Of a stretch of 64,000 nucleotides of DNA, positions 53,692-62,950 are shown piece after piece (position 1 is the stretch's first letter; each line of letters opens with the position of its first letter). Made by a program: the position numbers and the translations under genes. The notes below the pieces were generated by a model that was given only the letters and a program-made list of their open reading frames with translations, made no database searches and was not told the origin of the DNA. Origin of the DNA: Flammeovirga sp. OC4 (lineage in GTDB: Bacteria > Bacteroidota > Bacteroidia > Cytophagales > Flammeovirgaceae); the NCBI RefSeq assembly GCF_000812565.1, contig NZ_JTAM01000030.1:38427-102426 (forward strand), in the 5' to 3' direction.

Positions 53692-55557
53692 CTAGTACGC
53701 TTGTAAAAGGTTGTAAGAGTTTTCAAAATCATAGATATCATAGTCTTCTAAAGGTTTTGCATACTCCATTTTTTCGCTAATGATTTCCTCCCAAATTTTA
53801 TAATTGAAAGGAGACAGAAGATCTTTTATTTTGGCTTTGTACCCCTTTTCGTATTTCTTGATTTTTGAAAAAGCGACCTTCATATCTTTCTCATTTTCAA
53901 CCAAGTTAGAGATATAATACTCCATCTTCTTTTTTTCAATTCCTACCCATATTTGATATTTAATATCAGAAAGGAGAAATCTATGCTTGAAAAAGTTTAC
54001 CTCTTTTTCTGCAAGCATTGAAATCATATTGGCATACAACTCAGGATCTTTATTTGATAAATACACCTTTACAGGGTTGTTTCTATCCTTTACCGAACAT
54101 ACTTTCTTGGGTGATTTTATATCCATTAATCTTGCCCCATTTCTTTTTAAGAAAGCATCCGTACTTCCCCCTTTCCACGCCAAATGAGTGACTTGCCTTC
54201 CTTCAGGAATTGTTTTAACATAGCTATTTCTAAAATACAACTCTGCAGGTGCATCTAGGTAAGTGACAATTTCAATATTCTTTTTCTCGAAATTGGGGTC
54301 TTTATAAGAATAGCTCTTTCTATTTTTATACATCAAGTAGCTTTTATCTTCTTCATTTTGTTTGGGCAGGTAAACCATCACCATTGATTCCTCAGGTGTT
54401 CTATGATTGAATTCATCAATATAGCTATTCAGTAGTACCGAAAGTCCCCAACCATTATTATAACTTGGTCTAAAATGAGAATGCTCTAGAAAAGTATTCC
54501 ATGAATCTAACATGACGATCTCAGCATCATGTTTCATCGCACTTTTAAAGCCATCCCTAATACCTCTTGACAAATGTAGGTTGTCATATTCTTTGTAACA
54601 TTCATTGATTTTCATTTTGTTCGAAGTGATATGTCGAACGGGCTTCTTTTTATGATCGCTGTTATGTACAAAATAGCTCGATATACCACTATGCATTACC
54701 GTTTGGATAAAAGGACGTTGTTTCGATTTTAGGATAGAAGCCAAAAGGTCAATCTTTTTCTGTCGCAACATTCGTGATTTCTCAAAGTAGATTGTTTCGA
54801 ACCTCTCTAAAGCCAACTCAATTTCTCTTTTTCTACCTGGCCAAAAAGCATTGTAAATCACAGAAATATCTTTGCTCAAGTACGAAGTAATCTCATCGAT
54901 TCGGTCAAAGTATGCACTCATATCTAACTCACTATCTTTAGACTTTTCCCACTTCTTGATTTCTTTGAGTGATGTCAGGCCCTTGGACTTATAAAACATC
55001 AAAGCTTTGTTCCCATTAATGGTATACCAATTTTTAAAGTCTTTGGACTGATCATAAATTTTGGCCAGCCTCGTACCACATTCATAAATTCCTTGATGCA
55101 CATCAGCTCCAAACTCAAACTTAATGGCAATCATCAGTTTAAAGTCATACCCTTTCTTCTGAATTACTTTTACATAGGTATCAATAATATGATCAAAGAG
55201 ATCCAGTATCTTTCTATTTTCAGAAAGAATATAGAGCAATGAAAAACCATTAATACCACTTTTCATGGCTAAATTAATTTCTAGATCAACGGCATCTTCC
55301 AACGTGAGTGGAGAAACCAAATCAGTATCTATAGGATAAAAAAGTTCGTTGTTTTTGACCCAGTTCTTGTGATCTTGATCAAAATGATAGTTCTCTGCAT
55401 TAATATGGGACAAAATTCCATATTCTGGCGTATTGAGAAACCTCAGGTTGTTAATTGCGAAAACGTATTTTTTTTCTTCTTTTGTTTTGGCTTGAAATGA
55501 GTAAAATGCAAAACATGCTAGAAGGCAAGAGAAAAGAGTTATTCTAAAAAGTTTCAT
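53692..55557 (-). CDS. GH71-like secreted protein, possible glycoside hydrolase
   Basis: 621 aa with signal peptide MKLFRITLFSCLLACFAFYSFQA. Residues 30-340 have a GH71/GH99-like barrel flavour: LTLEDAVDLEINLAMKSGINGFSLLYI, FKLMIAIKFEFGADVH, NGNKALMFYKSKG, FIQTVMHSGISSYF, and EIVMLDSWNTFLEHSHFRPS. The last 230 residues are a less typical, Lys-rich domain. GH71 members cut alpha-1,3-glucan; here an alpha-mannan or related substrate seems likelier from context. It is alone, its stop lying in the end of a mobile element. Confidence 0.6.
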   Translation of the reverse strand: MKLFRITLFSCLLACFAFYSFQAKTKEEKKYVFAINNLRFLNTPEYGILSHINAENYHFDQDHKNWVKNNELFYPIDTDLVSPLTLEDAVDLEINLAMKSGINGFSLLYILSENRKILDLFDHIIDTYVKVIQKKGYDFKLMIAIKFEFGADVHQGIYECGTRLAKIYDQSKDFKNWYTINGNKALMFYKSKGLTSLKEIKKWEKSKDSELDMSAYFDRIDEITSYLSKDISVIYNAFWPGRKREIELALERFETIYFEKSRMLRQKKIDLLASILKSKQRPFIQTVMHSGISSYFVHNSDHKKKPVRHITSNKMKINECYKEYDNLHLSRGIRDGFKSAMKHDAEIVMLDSWNTFLEHSHFRPSYNNGWGLSVLLNSYIDEFNHRTPEESMVMVYLPKQNEEDKSYLMYKNRKSYSYKDPNFEKKNIEIVTYLDAPAELYFRNSYVKTIPEGRQVTHLAWKGGSTDAFLKRNGARLMDIKSPKKVCSVKDRNNPVKVYLSNKDPELYANMISMLAEKEVNFFKHRFLLSDIKYQIWVGIEKKKMEYYISNLVENEKDMKVAFSKIKKYEKGYKAKIKDLLSPFNYKIWEEIISEKMEYAKPLEDYDIYDFENSYNLLQAY

Positions 55558-55630
55558 AATTCATCTAATATTTTAGGCATGCGAGAAACACACCCATACT
55601 TCAATAATAGTTGTAAAATGCCTAGATTTA

Positions 55631-55960
55631 ACACCCTGTAAACTAAATTATCTTCTAAAATACTGTGCTGTAGGGGGCTGTCGCAAAACCTTTTTTCATT
55701 CACCATGTCGCAAGTGTTAAGCCGATAGGCGTCACTTGTGATTACATATTGTCTCCCGACTTCGAAATGAATGAAAATATGGTATTTATTTCGAAGTCAG
55801 GAGACTTCACCAATGATCAGTTCCAAGTGACGCTAGCACTTAACACTTGAAACATGTTGGTTTTTCAACACTATATGGGTTTTGCAACTTCCTCACGAAC
55901 CACAATACATTACCATTTATCCTTCATAAAGGAAATTACTTTAATTGAGTTTACAGTGTA
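55631..55960 (+). mobile_element. Fold-back MITE-like element with a long inner inverted repeat
   Basis: Ends ACACCCTGTAAACTAAATTA (55631) and TGAGTTTACAGTGTA (55946-55960) are inverted repeats. Nested arms: GTCGCAAAACC (55680) / GGTTTTGCAAC (55878), then about 60-bp imperfect arms 55711-55849 centred near 55780 (CAAGTGTTAA ... TTAACACTTG). The tail ACGAACCACAATACATTACC is family B. Confidence 0.8.
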
Positions 55961-56070
55961 TTTAATCATTGAGTTCTATGACATTTTGTATAGTAAATAC
56001 TAGTGAGACTTTTAAAAATTGGATGCTCCAACTATGTCTCTATGTTGTACTTCAAATTTAAAGTAGTGAC

Positions 56071-56162
56071 TTAATTGTGGTTTATTTTGACATTAATTCT
56101 GCATTAATCCTCTAAAAAAATTGATAATAATACCCGTTAATCGTTAATTAAGAACCTATTAA
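56071..56162 (+). promoter_or_regulatory. Seven TTAA-type boxes phased at 11 bp before a sulfatase gene
   Basis: First set at 56071, 56082 (TTAT), 56093, 56104; second set at 56137, 56148, 56159. Each step within a set is exactly 11 bp. The last box is 79 bp before the ATG. This is the most extended example in the window. Confidence 0.55.
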
Positions 56163-56240
56163 GCACTCCACGTAACTTTATTACCTATAATTTTTTGGAC
56201 CATGTTATGTGTCTTTGGTCAGTTTTTTAAAAAAGTTGAA

Positions 56241-57878
56241 ATGAAAATATTAACTAAAATCTTTATATCAATAAGTCTACTTATAAGTGTGCAATCCTTG
56301 GCTCAAAAAAGGCCGAATATTATTTATATCGTGGTGGATGATATGAGTCCTTTTCCAATGGAAAAAGAGGAGGCTAGAGAAACGAGAACTTTCGGTTTCT
56401 GCGGTGAACAACACGTACTCACTCCATTTGTTGACCAATTAGCTAAGGAAGGAATAATCTATAAAAATGCCTACGTATCTTCTTCGGTGTGTTCTCCTAG
56501 TAGATATACCTCACTGACAGGAAGATATGCCGGAAGGTGTACAGGGCCTCAGTTTATGAGAATGCACCCTGAAGGTAGAATGACCAGAGTTGAAAATAAT
56601 ACTGAACTGGAGAGCAACAGAATGAACGTGGCTAAAATTCTTCAAAAAAATGGCTACAAAACAGGCTTTGTGGGAAAAAGTCATATTGTAGAAAACGATA
56701 AACTCAACCGAAAAAAATTCAAAGAAAATGGTTTTGAAGAATACGAAAAAACAGCTGATATCAAGAATCATGAAGTGAGTAAAGCAATGGCACACAACCA
56801 TGCTAAATGGTCTAAAATGATTAAAGAAAGAGGTTTTGATTATGCCAACGCTGTCTATGGCGGCAACCTTCTTGAACTTCACTCTAAATCGGCTAACGCA
56901 CATAATATTGAGTGGACTACATCTGCTGCTTTGGAGTTTATTACAACTAGTAGCGATCAAAAGGACCCTTTCTTTCTGTACTATGCTACTACCGTTCCTC
57001 ATGGCCCTGAACCTTGGCGACAAACAAAAGGGAAATATAATTTTGGATTAGATGCAGACCCTAATATCACTGGTGAAGGTTACATTGAAAAAGACTATAG
57101 TTTTATGCCGGAACGTGGTGATATTAAAGCGGAAGTTTTTGCAAATGATTCTTTAAGAAAAGATCAGGCATGGCTGCGATGGTTTGATCGAAGTGTAGAA
57201 GCGATGGTAAAGAAGCTGAAAGAAAAAGGACAGTATGAAAATACTTTGATCGTGATCACTTCCGATCATGGCGCCTACCACTACGGGAAAACGACACTTT
57301 ATGAAACTGGCGTCAAAATTCCGCTCACGATGCATTGGCCAAAAGGAATTGCTCCTGAAAGTTCATTCGATGGATTGGTTCAAAACATTGACTTCACCCC
57401 TACCTTCTTGGATATTGCAGGTGTAAAGATCAAAAAGCAGATGGAAATAGACGGTAAAAGTCTTGCTCCCACTTTTAAAGATAATACTGTAAAAATTCAC
57501 GATTACCTCTATTTTGAGATTGGCTTTGCAAGAGGTATTCTTGCGGAAAACTGGAAATATATTGCCGTTAGGTACCCCAATACTATCAAGGATAAAATAG
57601 CAAAAGGAGGTACTTTCAAAGGGTATCATAATGAAGAGATTCCTGAGCCTTTTTATGTTCGAAATCAACACTTAGGACATCACGCCAGTAATAGTAACCC
57701 ACTCTACTTTGAGAAAGATCAACTTTTTAATTTGGAAGATGATCCTAAAGAAGCTCAAAACATATTTAACGAGCATCCAGCAAAAGCAAAAGAGCTCCGA
57801 CTGATTTTGCGTGAGGCATTGCTTTCTTTTGAAGAACGTCCATTTGATGAATTGACAAGCAAAGTTTTTTTACAATAA
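56241..57878 (+). CDS. Secreted sulfatase
   Basis: ATG 56241 is chosen over 56202 because MKILTKIFISISLLISVQSLAQ is the signal peptide. S1 motifs: NIIYIVVDDMSPFP (DDM instead of DDLG), maturation motif CSPSRYT (Cys 84) in SSVCSPSRYTSLTGRYAG, FVGKSHIV replacing GKWH, YATTVPHGPEPW, and TSDHGAYHYGKTTLYETG. An insertion of about 15 residues after DDM (PMEKEEARETRTFGFCGEQ) is unusual. Stands apart from the core PUL beyond the CRISPR locus but has the same phased upstream boxes. A terminator follows. Confidence 0.95.
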   Translation: MKILTKIFISISLLISVQSLAQKRPNIIYIVVDDMSPFPMEKEEARETRTFGFCGEQHVLTPFVDQLAKEGIIYKNAYVSSSVCSPSRYTSLTGRYAGRCTGPQFMRMHPEGRMTRVENNTELESNRMNVAKILQKNGYKTGFVGKSHIVENDKLNRKKFKENGFEEYEKTADIKNHEVSKAMAHNHAKWSKMIKERGFDYANAVYGGNLLELHSKSANAHNIEWTTSAALEFITTSSDQKDPFFLYYATTVPHGPEPWRQTKGKYNFGLDADPNITGEGYIEKDYSFMPERGDIKAEVFANDSLRKDQAWLRWFDRSVEAMVKKLKEKGQYENTLIVITSDHGAYHYGKTTLYETGVKIPLTMHWPKGIAPESSFDGLVQNIDFTPTFLDIAGVKIKKQMEIDGKSLAPTFKDNTVKIHDYLYFEIGFARGILAENWKYIAVRYPNTIKDKIAKGGTFKGYHNEEIPEPFYVRNQHLGHHASNSNPLYFEKDQLFNLEDDPKEAQNIFNEHPAKAKELRLILREALLSFEERPFDELTSKVFLQ

Positions 57879-57943
57879 GGAACTCAATAAAAATAGTCCA
57901 ATCAAAAATTGTTGATGAATTAAATTCTCAATAAAAAGTAACG

Positions 57944-57987
57944 AAAGCACCTCGTCCAAATTGCAAAATTTATGGACTAGGTGCTTT
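57944..57987 (+). terminator. Terminator after the eighth sulfatase
   Basis: AAAGCACCTCGTCCA pairs with TGGACTAGGTGCTTT (one mismatch). A longer upstream start proposed for the next gene would lie inside this hairpin, which argues for the later start. Confidence 0.8.
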
Positions 57988-58086
57988 ATAGTATTGGAAA
58001 TTTCCAAGAATATTGCGGGGGTTGAAACCTTTTTGTTGCACTACATGTCTAAAAATTTGATATTACATACTATAACTCAGAACACT

Positions 58087-58530
58087 ATGGCAACAAGAAA
58101 CAATATTATCCAATTCGTTATTGATGAATTTCAAAAAACCATCAATGAATTCCACAAAGAAAGTGAAGAGTCAATCCAAAATACAATAGACTCCTCTGAT
58201 ACAAAACTTTATGAAAGTAATACTGAAGACGAAATCAGTAGTATTACCATCGCAAATAGCAGTATTGATGCACTTTCTGATACCGTTCAGGCACTAAAAA
58301 AGAGCCTCAAACAAGAGCATACTGAAGACAAAGTAAGAGGAGGCAGTGTTATTGAAACCCCCGTGATGTATTTGATCATGGGCACCCATTTTCCACCAGT
58401 GAAATTTGAAGGAAAACAAGTGACTGGCGTAGCTTCAGATGCTCCTATCTACAAATCAATCATTGGAAAGAAACAAGGTGAAGAAATAAAACTTGGAAAT
58501 CAAAATATAAAAATCAACTTGTTGAAATAA
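58087..58530 (+). CDS. GreA/GreB C-terminal-like protein
   Basis: Start at ATG 58087 (MATRNNIIQFVIDEFQKTI); upstream codons overlap a terminator. 147 aa: a helical, acidic first half (residues 5-85) and a C-terminal GreA-like module with VMYLIMGTHFPPVKFEG and SDAPIYKSIIGKKQGEEIKLG, the latter close to the Gre motif in which a Ser/Ala-Pro precedes a short basic helix. The acidic coiled-coil tip of true Gre factors is not evident, so it may be a Gre-like accessory protein that binds RNA polymerase. Moderate certainty. Confidence 0.6.
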   Translation: MATRNNIIQFVIDEFQKTINEFHKESEESIQNTIDSSDTKLYESNTEDEISSITIANSSIDALSDTVQALKKSLKQEHTEDKVRGGSVIETPVMYLIMGTHFPPVKFEGKQVTGVASDAPIYKSIIGKKQGEEIKLGNQNIKINLLK

Positions 58531-58624
58531 TGATGCATAGTAAATGGTGCTTTATTAATAAGAGAGTCCTCACAATGTTTTATATTGGTGATTAGGAATT
58601 TATTCTTTTTAATCTAACTATTTA

Positions 58625-59002
58625 ATGACTATGAATCTTGGTGCTTTTTCAATCAGTCTTACTGTCAAAGATCTTCAAATTTCCAAAGCATTTTATGAGA
58701 AGTTAGGTTTCAGTGTATTTGCAGGTACAGCTGAAATGAACTATTATATCATGAAAAATGGTCAAACCAACATTGGCTTATTTCAAGGAATGTTTGATAA
58801 GAATATCATCACCTTCAACCCAGGTTGGGATCAAGATGCCAACAACATCGAAAATTTCAAGGATGTCAGAAAAATTCAACAACATCTAAAAAAAGAGGAT
58901 ATTGAATTGCTCTCAGAAGTTGATGAAAGTACAAAGGGTCCGGGGAGTATTATGATTACTGACCCTGATGGAAATCAAATCCTAATTGATCAGCATATCT
59001 AA
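58625..59002 (+). CDS. VOC (glyoxalase/dioxygenase superfamily) protein
   Basis: 125 aa. FSISLTVKDLQISKAFYEKLGFSVFAG at the N-terminus and GSIMITDPDGNQILIDQH at the C-terminus are the two beta-alpha-beta-beta-beta halves of the VOC fold; the final Asp/Glu and His-type metal ligands are partly replaced. ATG 58625 or 58631 could be the start. Function not deducible. A strong terminator follows. Confidence 0.85.
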   Translation: MTMNLGAFSISLTVKDLQISKAFYEKLGFSVFAGTAEMNYYIMKNGQTNIGLFQGMFDKNIITFNPGWDQDANNIENFKDVRKIQQHLKKEDIELLSEVDESTKGPGSIMITDPDGNQILIDQHI

Positions 59003-59034
59003 TTACACTATTGATAATAAATACCTTAAGTTTG

Positions 59035-59077
59035 AAGGTTCAATGTGATTTAATATTACATTGGACCTTATTTTTTT
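59035..59077 (+). terminator. Terminator after the VOC gene
   Basis: AAGGTTCAATGTGAT pairs with ATTACATTGGACCTT, followed by T7. Confidence 0.85.
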
Positions 59078-59204
59078 CTGCAAATATTGGAAACATAATT
59101 GGGTTTCAGTAAATTATGATAAATACCAGACTCTAAATCAAATAAAAAAACTACAAACCAACCTTCTACCTTAAATATGTTTTATCCTAAATTATCAGTT
59201 ATTT

Positions 59205-59657
59205 ATGTTTCGTTCACTCATTTGCATTACATTTCTCCTCACTAGCTTTACTGCATTTTCTCAAATCAATTTCAAAGGGTACGTAATAGGAAACAACATC
59301 CCTAATAATAAAGTCTCTTCTACAAAAATGGCTTTTGCGGGACATTACGGACATTTTGAAGCAAATCGAAATAACCAAGGGCTGATTCATAGCATCACTT
59401 TTAAACCCGAAAAAAGTGGTACACCAACCTTAATGACCAAAGCTGAAGTGCAGAAATTTATCACTGCAATTAAACATTATTTCAGAGTAGATATGACCAG
59501 AGAAGGACAAGGAAAAAATGGAACTTTTAAAGGGTTACATAGAGATTGTCATTTTATAGTCAATTATACTCATCAGCAGTTCAACTATGGTAGTTATTAT
59601 CATATCAACTTGATCATTCATAATCCTAAATTAGGAACTGTTTCATATTTAGAGTAA
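59205..59657 (+). CDS. Small secreted hypothetical protein
   Basis: 150 aa with signal peptide MFRSLICITFLLTSFTAFSQ. The mature part is rich in His, Asn and Tyr (HYGHFEANRNNQG, FNYGSYYHINLIIHN) and probably all-beta. No family recognised. Separate from neighbours by about 200 bp upstream and 500 bp downstream. Confidence 0.65.
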   Translation: MFRSLICITFLLTSFTAFSQINFKGYVIGNNIPNNKVSSTKMAFAGHYGHFEANRNNQGLIHSITFKPEKSGTPTLMTKAEVQKFITAIKHYFRVDMTREGQGKNGTFKGLHRDCHFIVNYTHQQFNYGSYYHINLIIHNPKLGTVSYLE

Positions 59658-59924
59658 CAAGACTGTTTCACCTTTGATCATCTTATTCTTTAAATTCGTA
59701 ATCCCTATTTTCGTTAGCTTCAATACTTCATTTGGCAGAAATAAAAGGGCAACGAAGGGTATGCAGCCTAGGTTAAGTATATTCTCCTATCGCTATACAG
59801 TGCAGAAAAACCCTAGTCTATAACATCTCAAAACCAAAGGGAATAAGGCGATATAGATCATCGATATTACATTTTTTTAGGGTCTATTTTTTTTCTAATT
59901 TTATCATTGAAATTAGAAAATATT

Positions 59925-60163
59925 GTAAGCTGACTTTTGGAGTGATTTCACTTTTATAAATCAGTAAGATTTTTTGTCGTCTATAAGGTATAAATAATAC
60001 CATCGCTTAACATTCGATCCAGTAGAATTACTACTCTTTTAGCTTGGAAGTAAAAGCTTGTAGAAAGGTCGATTGAAAGTTGACGATAAATTTAGTTTAC
60101 AATAAATTGAACTACTAAGTACAAATTCAAAATTAACTATGATTTTTTTGACTTAGTACTTAT
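59925..60163. repeat. Decayed family A element plus a GACTTAGTACTTAT-type repeat
   Basis: TATTGTAAGCTGACTTTTGG (59925) and CGATAAATTTAGTTTACAAT (60084-60103) are the inverted ends; the inside keeps ACCATCGCTTAACATTCG. At 60114-60163 a short inverted-end repeat (CTAAGTAC ... GACTTAGTACTTAT) follows. The first 260 bp of the 59658-60186 gap show no gene. Confidence 0.5.
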
Positions 60164-60186
60164 AAACATGATTTTTTGCTTTAATA

Positions 60187-61833
60187 ATGAAATTTTTTAG
60201 TCCACTATTCCTATTGCTTATCCTATCTTTTTCGTCATTTGCTAATAAGGAACTTGATTCATTATACCATGAATTGGACAAAGTGATTAAGACGCGTCCT
60301 CAATTGGATATTCAAAAAAATAAGGAGATTGATAAATTCAGATTTAGACTCGAAAATGATAGTAGTACTACATTACGCGAAAAATATTTTCTATCAATGG
60401 AGATCTTCAAGTTATATGAAGTATTTGAATTTTATGGTGCACTCCACTTTATCAATGAGGCAATTAAATTTGCTGAAGAATTGAATGAAGAAAAATTAAT
60501 TAATGAAACATACCTCAACTTAGCCAACTTATTAATTAGAGCCGGAATTTACTCTGAATCACAAGAAATTCTTTCTGCTATTGATAAAAATTCGTTGACC
60601 AATGCTCAATTCATTTTTTATAATTTAGTCTATAAGGAACTGTATTATCAACTCTATTTTTATAGCAGAGTACAGCACCTCAAGGAAGGATACTTACAAA
60701 AATATAAAGAATACAGCGAGATTCTTTTAGGTCTTTTACCTGAAAATTCTGATACCTCTTTGGAAATAAAGGAAATTACCGCTTTAGACCGCCGAGATAT
60801 AAAAGAAGCTAGAAGGATTAATGCATTAAGGCTAGCTAGAACTCAAATTGGACAAAGGGAATATTCAAAGATCACCTTCCTTCTTTCGATTACCTATGAG
60901 TTTGAGAATGATTTTGAAAACCAAAGAAAATACCTTACACTTTCTGCCATCTCTGATATCAAAGGAGCCATTAAAGACAATGCTTCCTTATCCATATTAG
61001 CTGAAAAATTAGCGGAAAATCAGGATATTGAAAGGGCTTACAAATATATTAATATCTCTTATGAAGATGCGAACTTTTATAATTCTGATTTAAGGAAAAT
61101 ACAGATCGCTAATATTCTCCCATTGATCTCCAAGTCATATGAAGATCAGTTAGTTGAACAGAAGCAAAGTCTTCAAATTTTTATAATCGTTTCCTCTTTA
61201 TTATCTATTATTCTCATCATTGCCTTCTTCTTAATCTGGAGGCAGGTCAAGAGTATCCGTAAAGCTCGTAACGGTATGGTAGAAGTAAACGCTCAATTGA
61301 AGCTTTCTAATTCAGAATTAATTGAGGCCAATGAACAGCTGAAAAAACTGCACTCCGATCTATCAAAAACCAACCATGTCAAAGAAGTATATATTGGAGA
61401 ATTCTTAAAAATATGTTCTGATTACATTGATAAACTGGAAGGTCAAGCGATGCACACCCAAAAAATGTTGATCGGCAGGAAGTATGGTGTGCTATTAGAT
61501 GAGATTAAAAACCAGGACATCCGAAAGGTGGAAATGAAGCAATTTTACAAGAACTTTGATGAAACCTTCTTGAATATTTACCCCGATTTTGTAAAAGAAA
61601 TCAATAAGCTTCTTGATCCTAACGACCCTATCAAAATTAAGGCGAAGGACCTTCTCAATACCGAGCTGAGAATCTTTGCTTTAGTACGTTTAGGAATTTC
61701 AGACAGTGCAAAAATCTCAAAGCTTTTGGGCAATTCTGTTACTACCATTTACAATTATAGGGTTAAAATAAAAAACAAAGCCACCGTAGACCGTGACCGT
61801 TTTGAAGAGTATGTCATGAAGATTGGAGAATAA
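60187..61833 (+). CDS. TPR / transmembrane / HTH regulator (DUF6377-like)
   Basis: 548 aa. Signal peptide to about residue 20, helical TPR-like repeats (30-325), one membrane helix (IFIIVSSLLSIILIIAFFLIW, about 337-357), a coiled coil (VNAQLKLSNSELIEANEQLKKLHSDL), then a cytoplasmic domain. It ends with ELRIFALVRLGISDSAKISKLLGNSVTTIYNYRVKIKNK, a LuxR-like HTH with the conserved DUF6377 tail. Such proteins are membrane-bound one-component regulators in Bacteroidota. It converges on the NPCBM gene with a shared terminator. Confidence 0.85.
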   Translation: MKFFSPLFLLLILSFSSFANKELDSLYHELDKVIKTRPQLDIQKNKEIDKFRFRLENDSSTTLREKYFLSMEIFKLYEVFEFYGALHFINEAIKFAEELNEEKLINETYLNLANLLIRAGIYSESQEILSAIDKNSLTNAQFIFYNLVYKELYYQLYFYSRVQHLKEGYLQKYKEYSEILLGLLPENSDTSLEIKEITALDRRDIKEARRINALRLARTQIGQREYSKITFLLSITYEFENDFENQRKYLTLSAISDIKGAIKDNASLSILAEKLAENQDIERAYKYINISYEDANFYNSDLRKIQIANILPLISKSYEDQLVEQKQSLQIFIIVSSLLSIILIIAFFLIWRQVKSIRKARNGMVEVNAQLKLSNSELIEANEQLKKLHSDLSKTNHVKEVYIGEFLKICSDYIDKLEGQAMHTQKMLIGRKYGVLLDEIKNQDIRKVEMKQFYKNFDETFLNIYPDFVKEINKLLDPNDPIKIKAKDLLNTELRIFALVRLGISDSAKISKLLGNSVTTIYNYRVKIKNKATVDRDRFEEYVMKIGE

Positions 61834-61852
61834 GAGTACAACTAAAAAATAG

Positions 61853-61888
61853 AAAAGGCCTTCCCGTAATTCTACAGGAAGGCCTTTT
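61853..61888. terminator. Bidirectional terminator between convergent genes
   Basis: AAAAGGCCTTCC pairs perfectly with GGAAGGCCTTTT around a 12-nt loop, giving U-tracts both ways. Confidence 0.9.
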
Positions 61889-61921
61889 CGTTATAAGCCA
61901 CAAATTGTAAACTATAATAGT

Positions 61922-62950
61922 TTATTTTGATCCTCCAGAAAGTAGGAAATATGCACTTGCCCAACTTGCATGGTCTCCTCCTTTTTCTCCATCTTCCTCA
62001 TCAACAATGAGTTGCACCTCTTTTTTACCAGCCACATCAAGCACCAATCTTTCCGGATTTTGCTTCGTAGATTTGATTGCACCGCTGTTAAATACCTCCT
62101 GACCATCGATCAAGATGCGCATTCTAATTGTACCTGCATTAGAATCATTGGCACCTGGCGTTACTACAAATTGCTTGTAATTTGATGCTACAGGATAAAT
62201 CAAAGTGGATGGAGCATGCACACCCACACCCTTATTGAATTTCTTACCTTTTAAGCTAATCTTTCCACCTTCAATCCCTTCATTGTTCATTACTCTCCAG
62301 TAAGAGTCTACAGTTGAAGCGAGTTCCTTCGTTAAATATACTTTTTCACCTGGTAGCTCATCATCAGCTAATTCTGCTTCTATCTTAGCCGAAAGGCCAG
62401 GATTCTTTGGCTTGTTTTCTTTTTTACCTTCCACAAAAAACGCTTCAGCCCAATCTGCATGATCTCCCCCTTGGTTTTCTAAAGCATCCACCTGTAAAGA
62501 GATTATTGTGGCTCCAGTTACATCAATTGCGTGTAGTTTTGGAGTATATTTTTTGTTCTTACTTGAAATTACGCCAGAGTTAAATACCTCCTCATTGTCT
62601 ACTTTTATGGTCATTTTAAAAGGTCCTTGATGTGCATCATCCGCACCTGGAACCACATAAAAATATTGAGCTTTTGATGGTACTTTAAACATTAAGTTTG
62701 AAGGAGCGTGTACACCAAGACCTTTTTTGTACTCAACTCCTTGAATACTTAATTTCTCACCACTTACCGCCTTGTCTTCATTTACTCTCCAATAGGATTG
62801 ACTATTCGTTAGAGCATCCTTTCCGCTCAGGTATACTCTTTTTCCTTTCATAATTTCTACTTCTGATGGAGTCGTTTCAGTTTGAGCATACACACCTGCA
62901 TTAAGAATAAGAAGCGATCCTAATGCTAACAATTGCTTTTGAATTTTCAT
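61922..62950 (-). CDS. Secreted protein of two NPCBM carbohydrate-binding modules
   Basis: 342 aa; signal peptide MKIQKQLLALGSLLILNAGVYAQ. Two tandem NPCBM domains (about 35-175 and 200-340) share YLSGKDALTNSQSYWRVNEDK / YLTKELASTVDSYWRVMNNE, GLGVHAPSNL / GVGVHAPSTL, VVPGADDAHQG / VTPGANDSNAG, and GGDHADWAEAFF / GGDHASWASAYF. NPCBM modules bind galactose-type and other sugars and usually sit on glycosidases; a protein of modules alone suggests glycan binding at the periplasm or surface. Confidence 0.9.
   Translation of the reverse strand: MKIQKQLLALGSLLILNAGVYAQTETTPSEVEIMKGKRVYLSGKDALTNSQSYWRVNEDKAVSGEKLSIQGVEYKKGLGVHAPSNLMFKVPSKAQYFYVVPGADDAHQGPFKMTIKVDNEEVFNSGVISSKNKKYTPKLHAIDVTGATIISLQVDALENQGGDHADWAEAFFVEGKKENKPKNPGLSAKIEAELADDELPGEKVYLTKELASTVDSYWRVMNNEGIEGGKISLKGKKFNKGVGVHAPSTLIYPVASNYKQFVVTPGANDSNAGTIRMRILIDGQEVFNSGAIKSTKQNPERLVLDVAGKKEVQLIVDEEDGEKGGDHASWASAYFLLSGGSK

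Noticed and set aside
56511..57023. Minus-strand 170-codon frame
   Set aside because: Lies fully opposite a sulfatase with intact catalytic motifs; no start context or motif of its own.
57961..58086. Extended N-terminus of the Gre-like protein
   Set aside because: It starts inside the terminator hairpin of the preceding sulfatase and has no conserved look; ATG 58087 is the better start.
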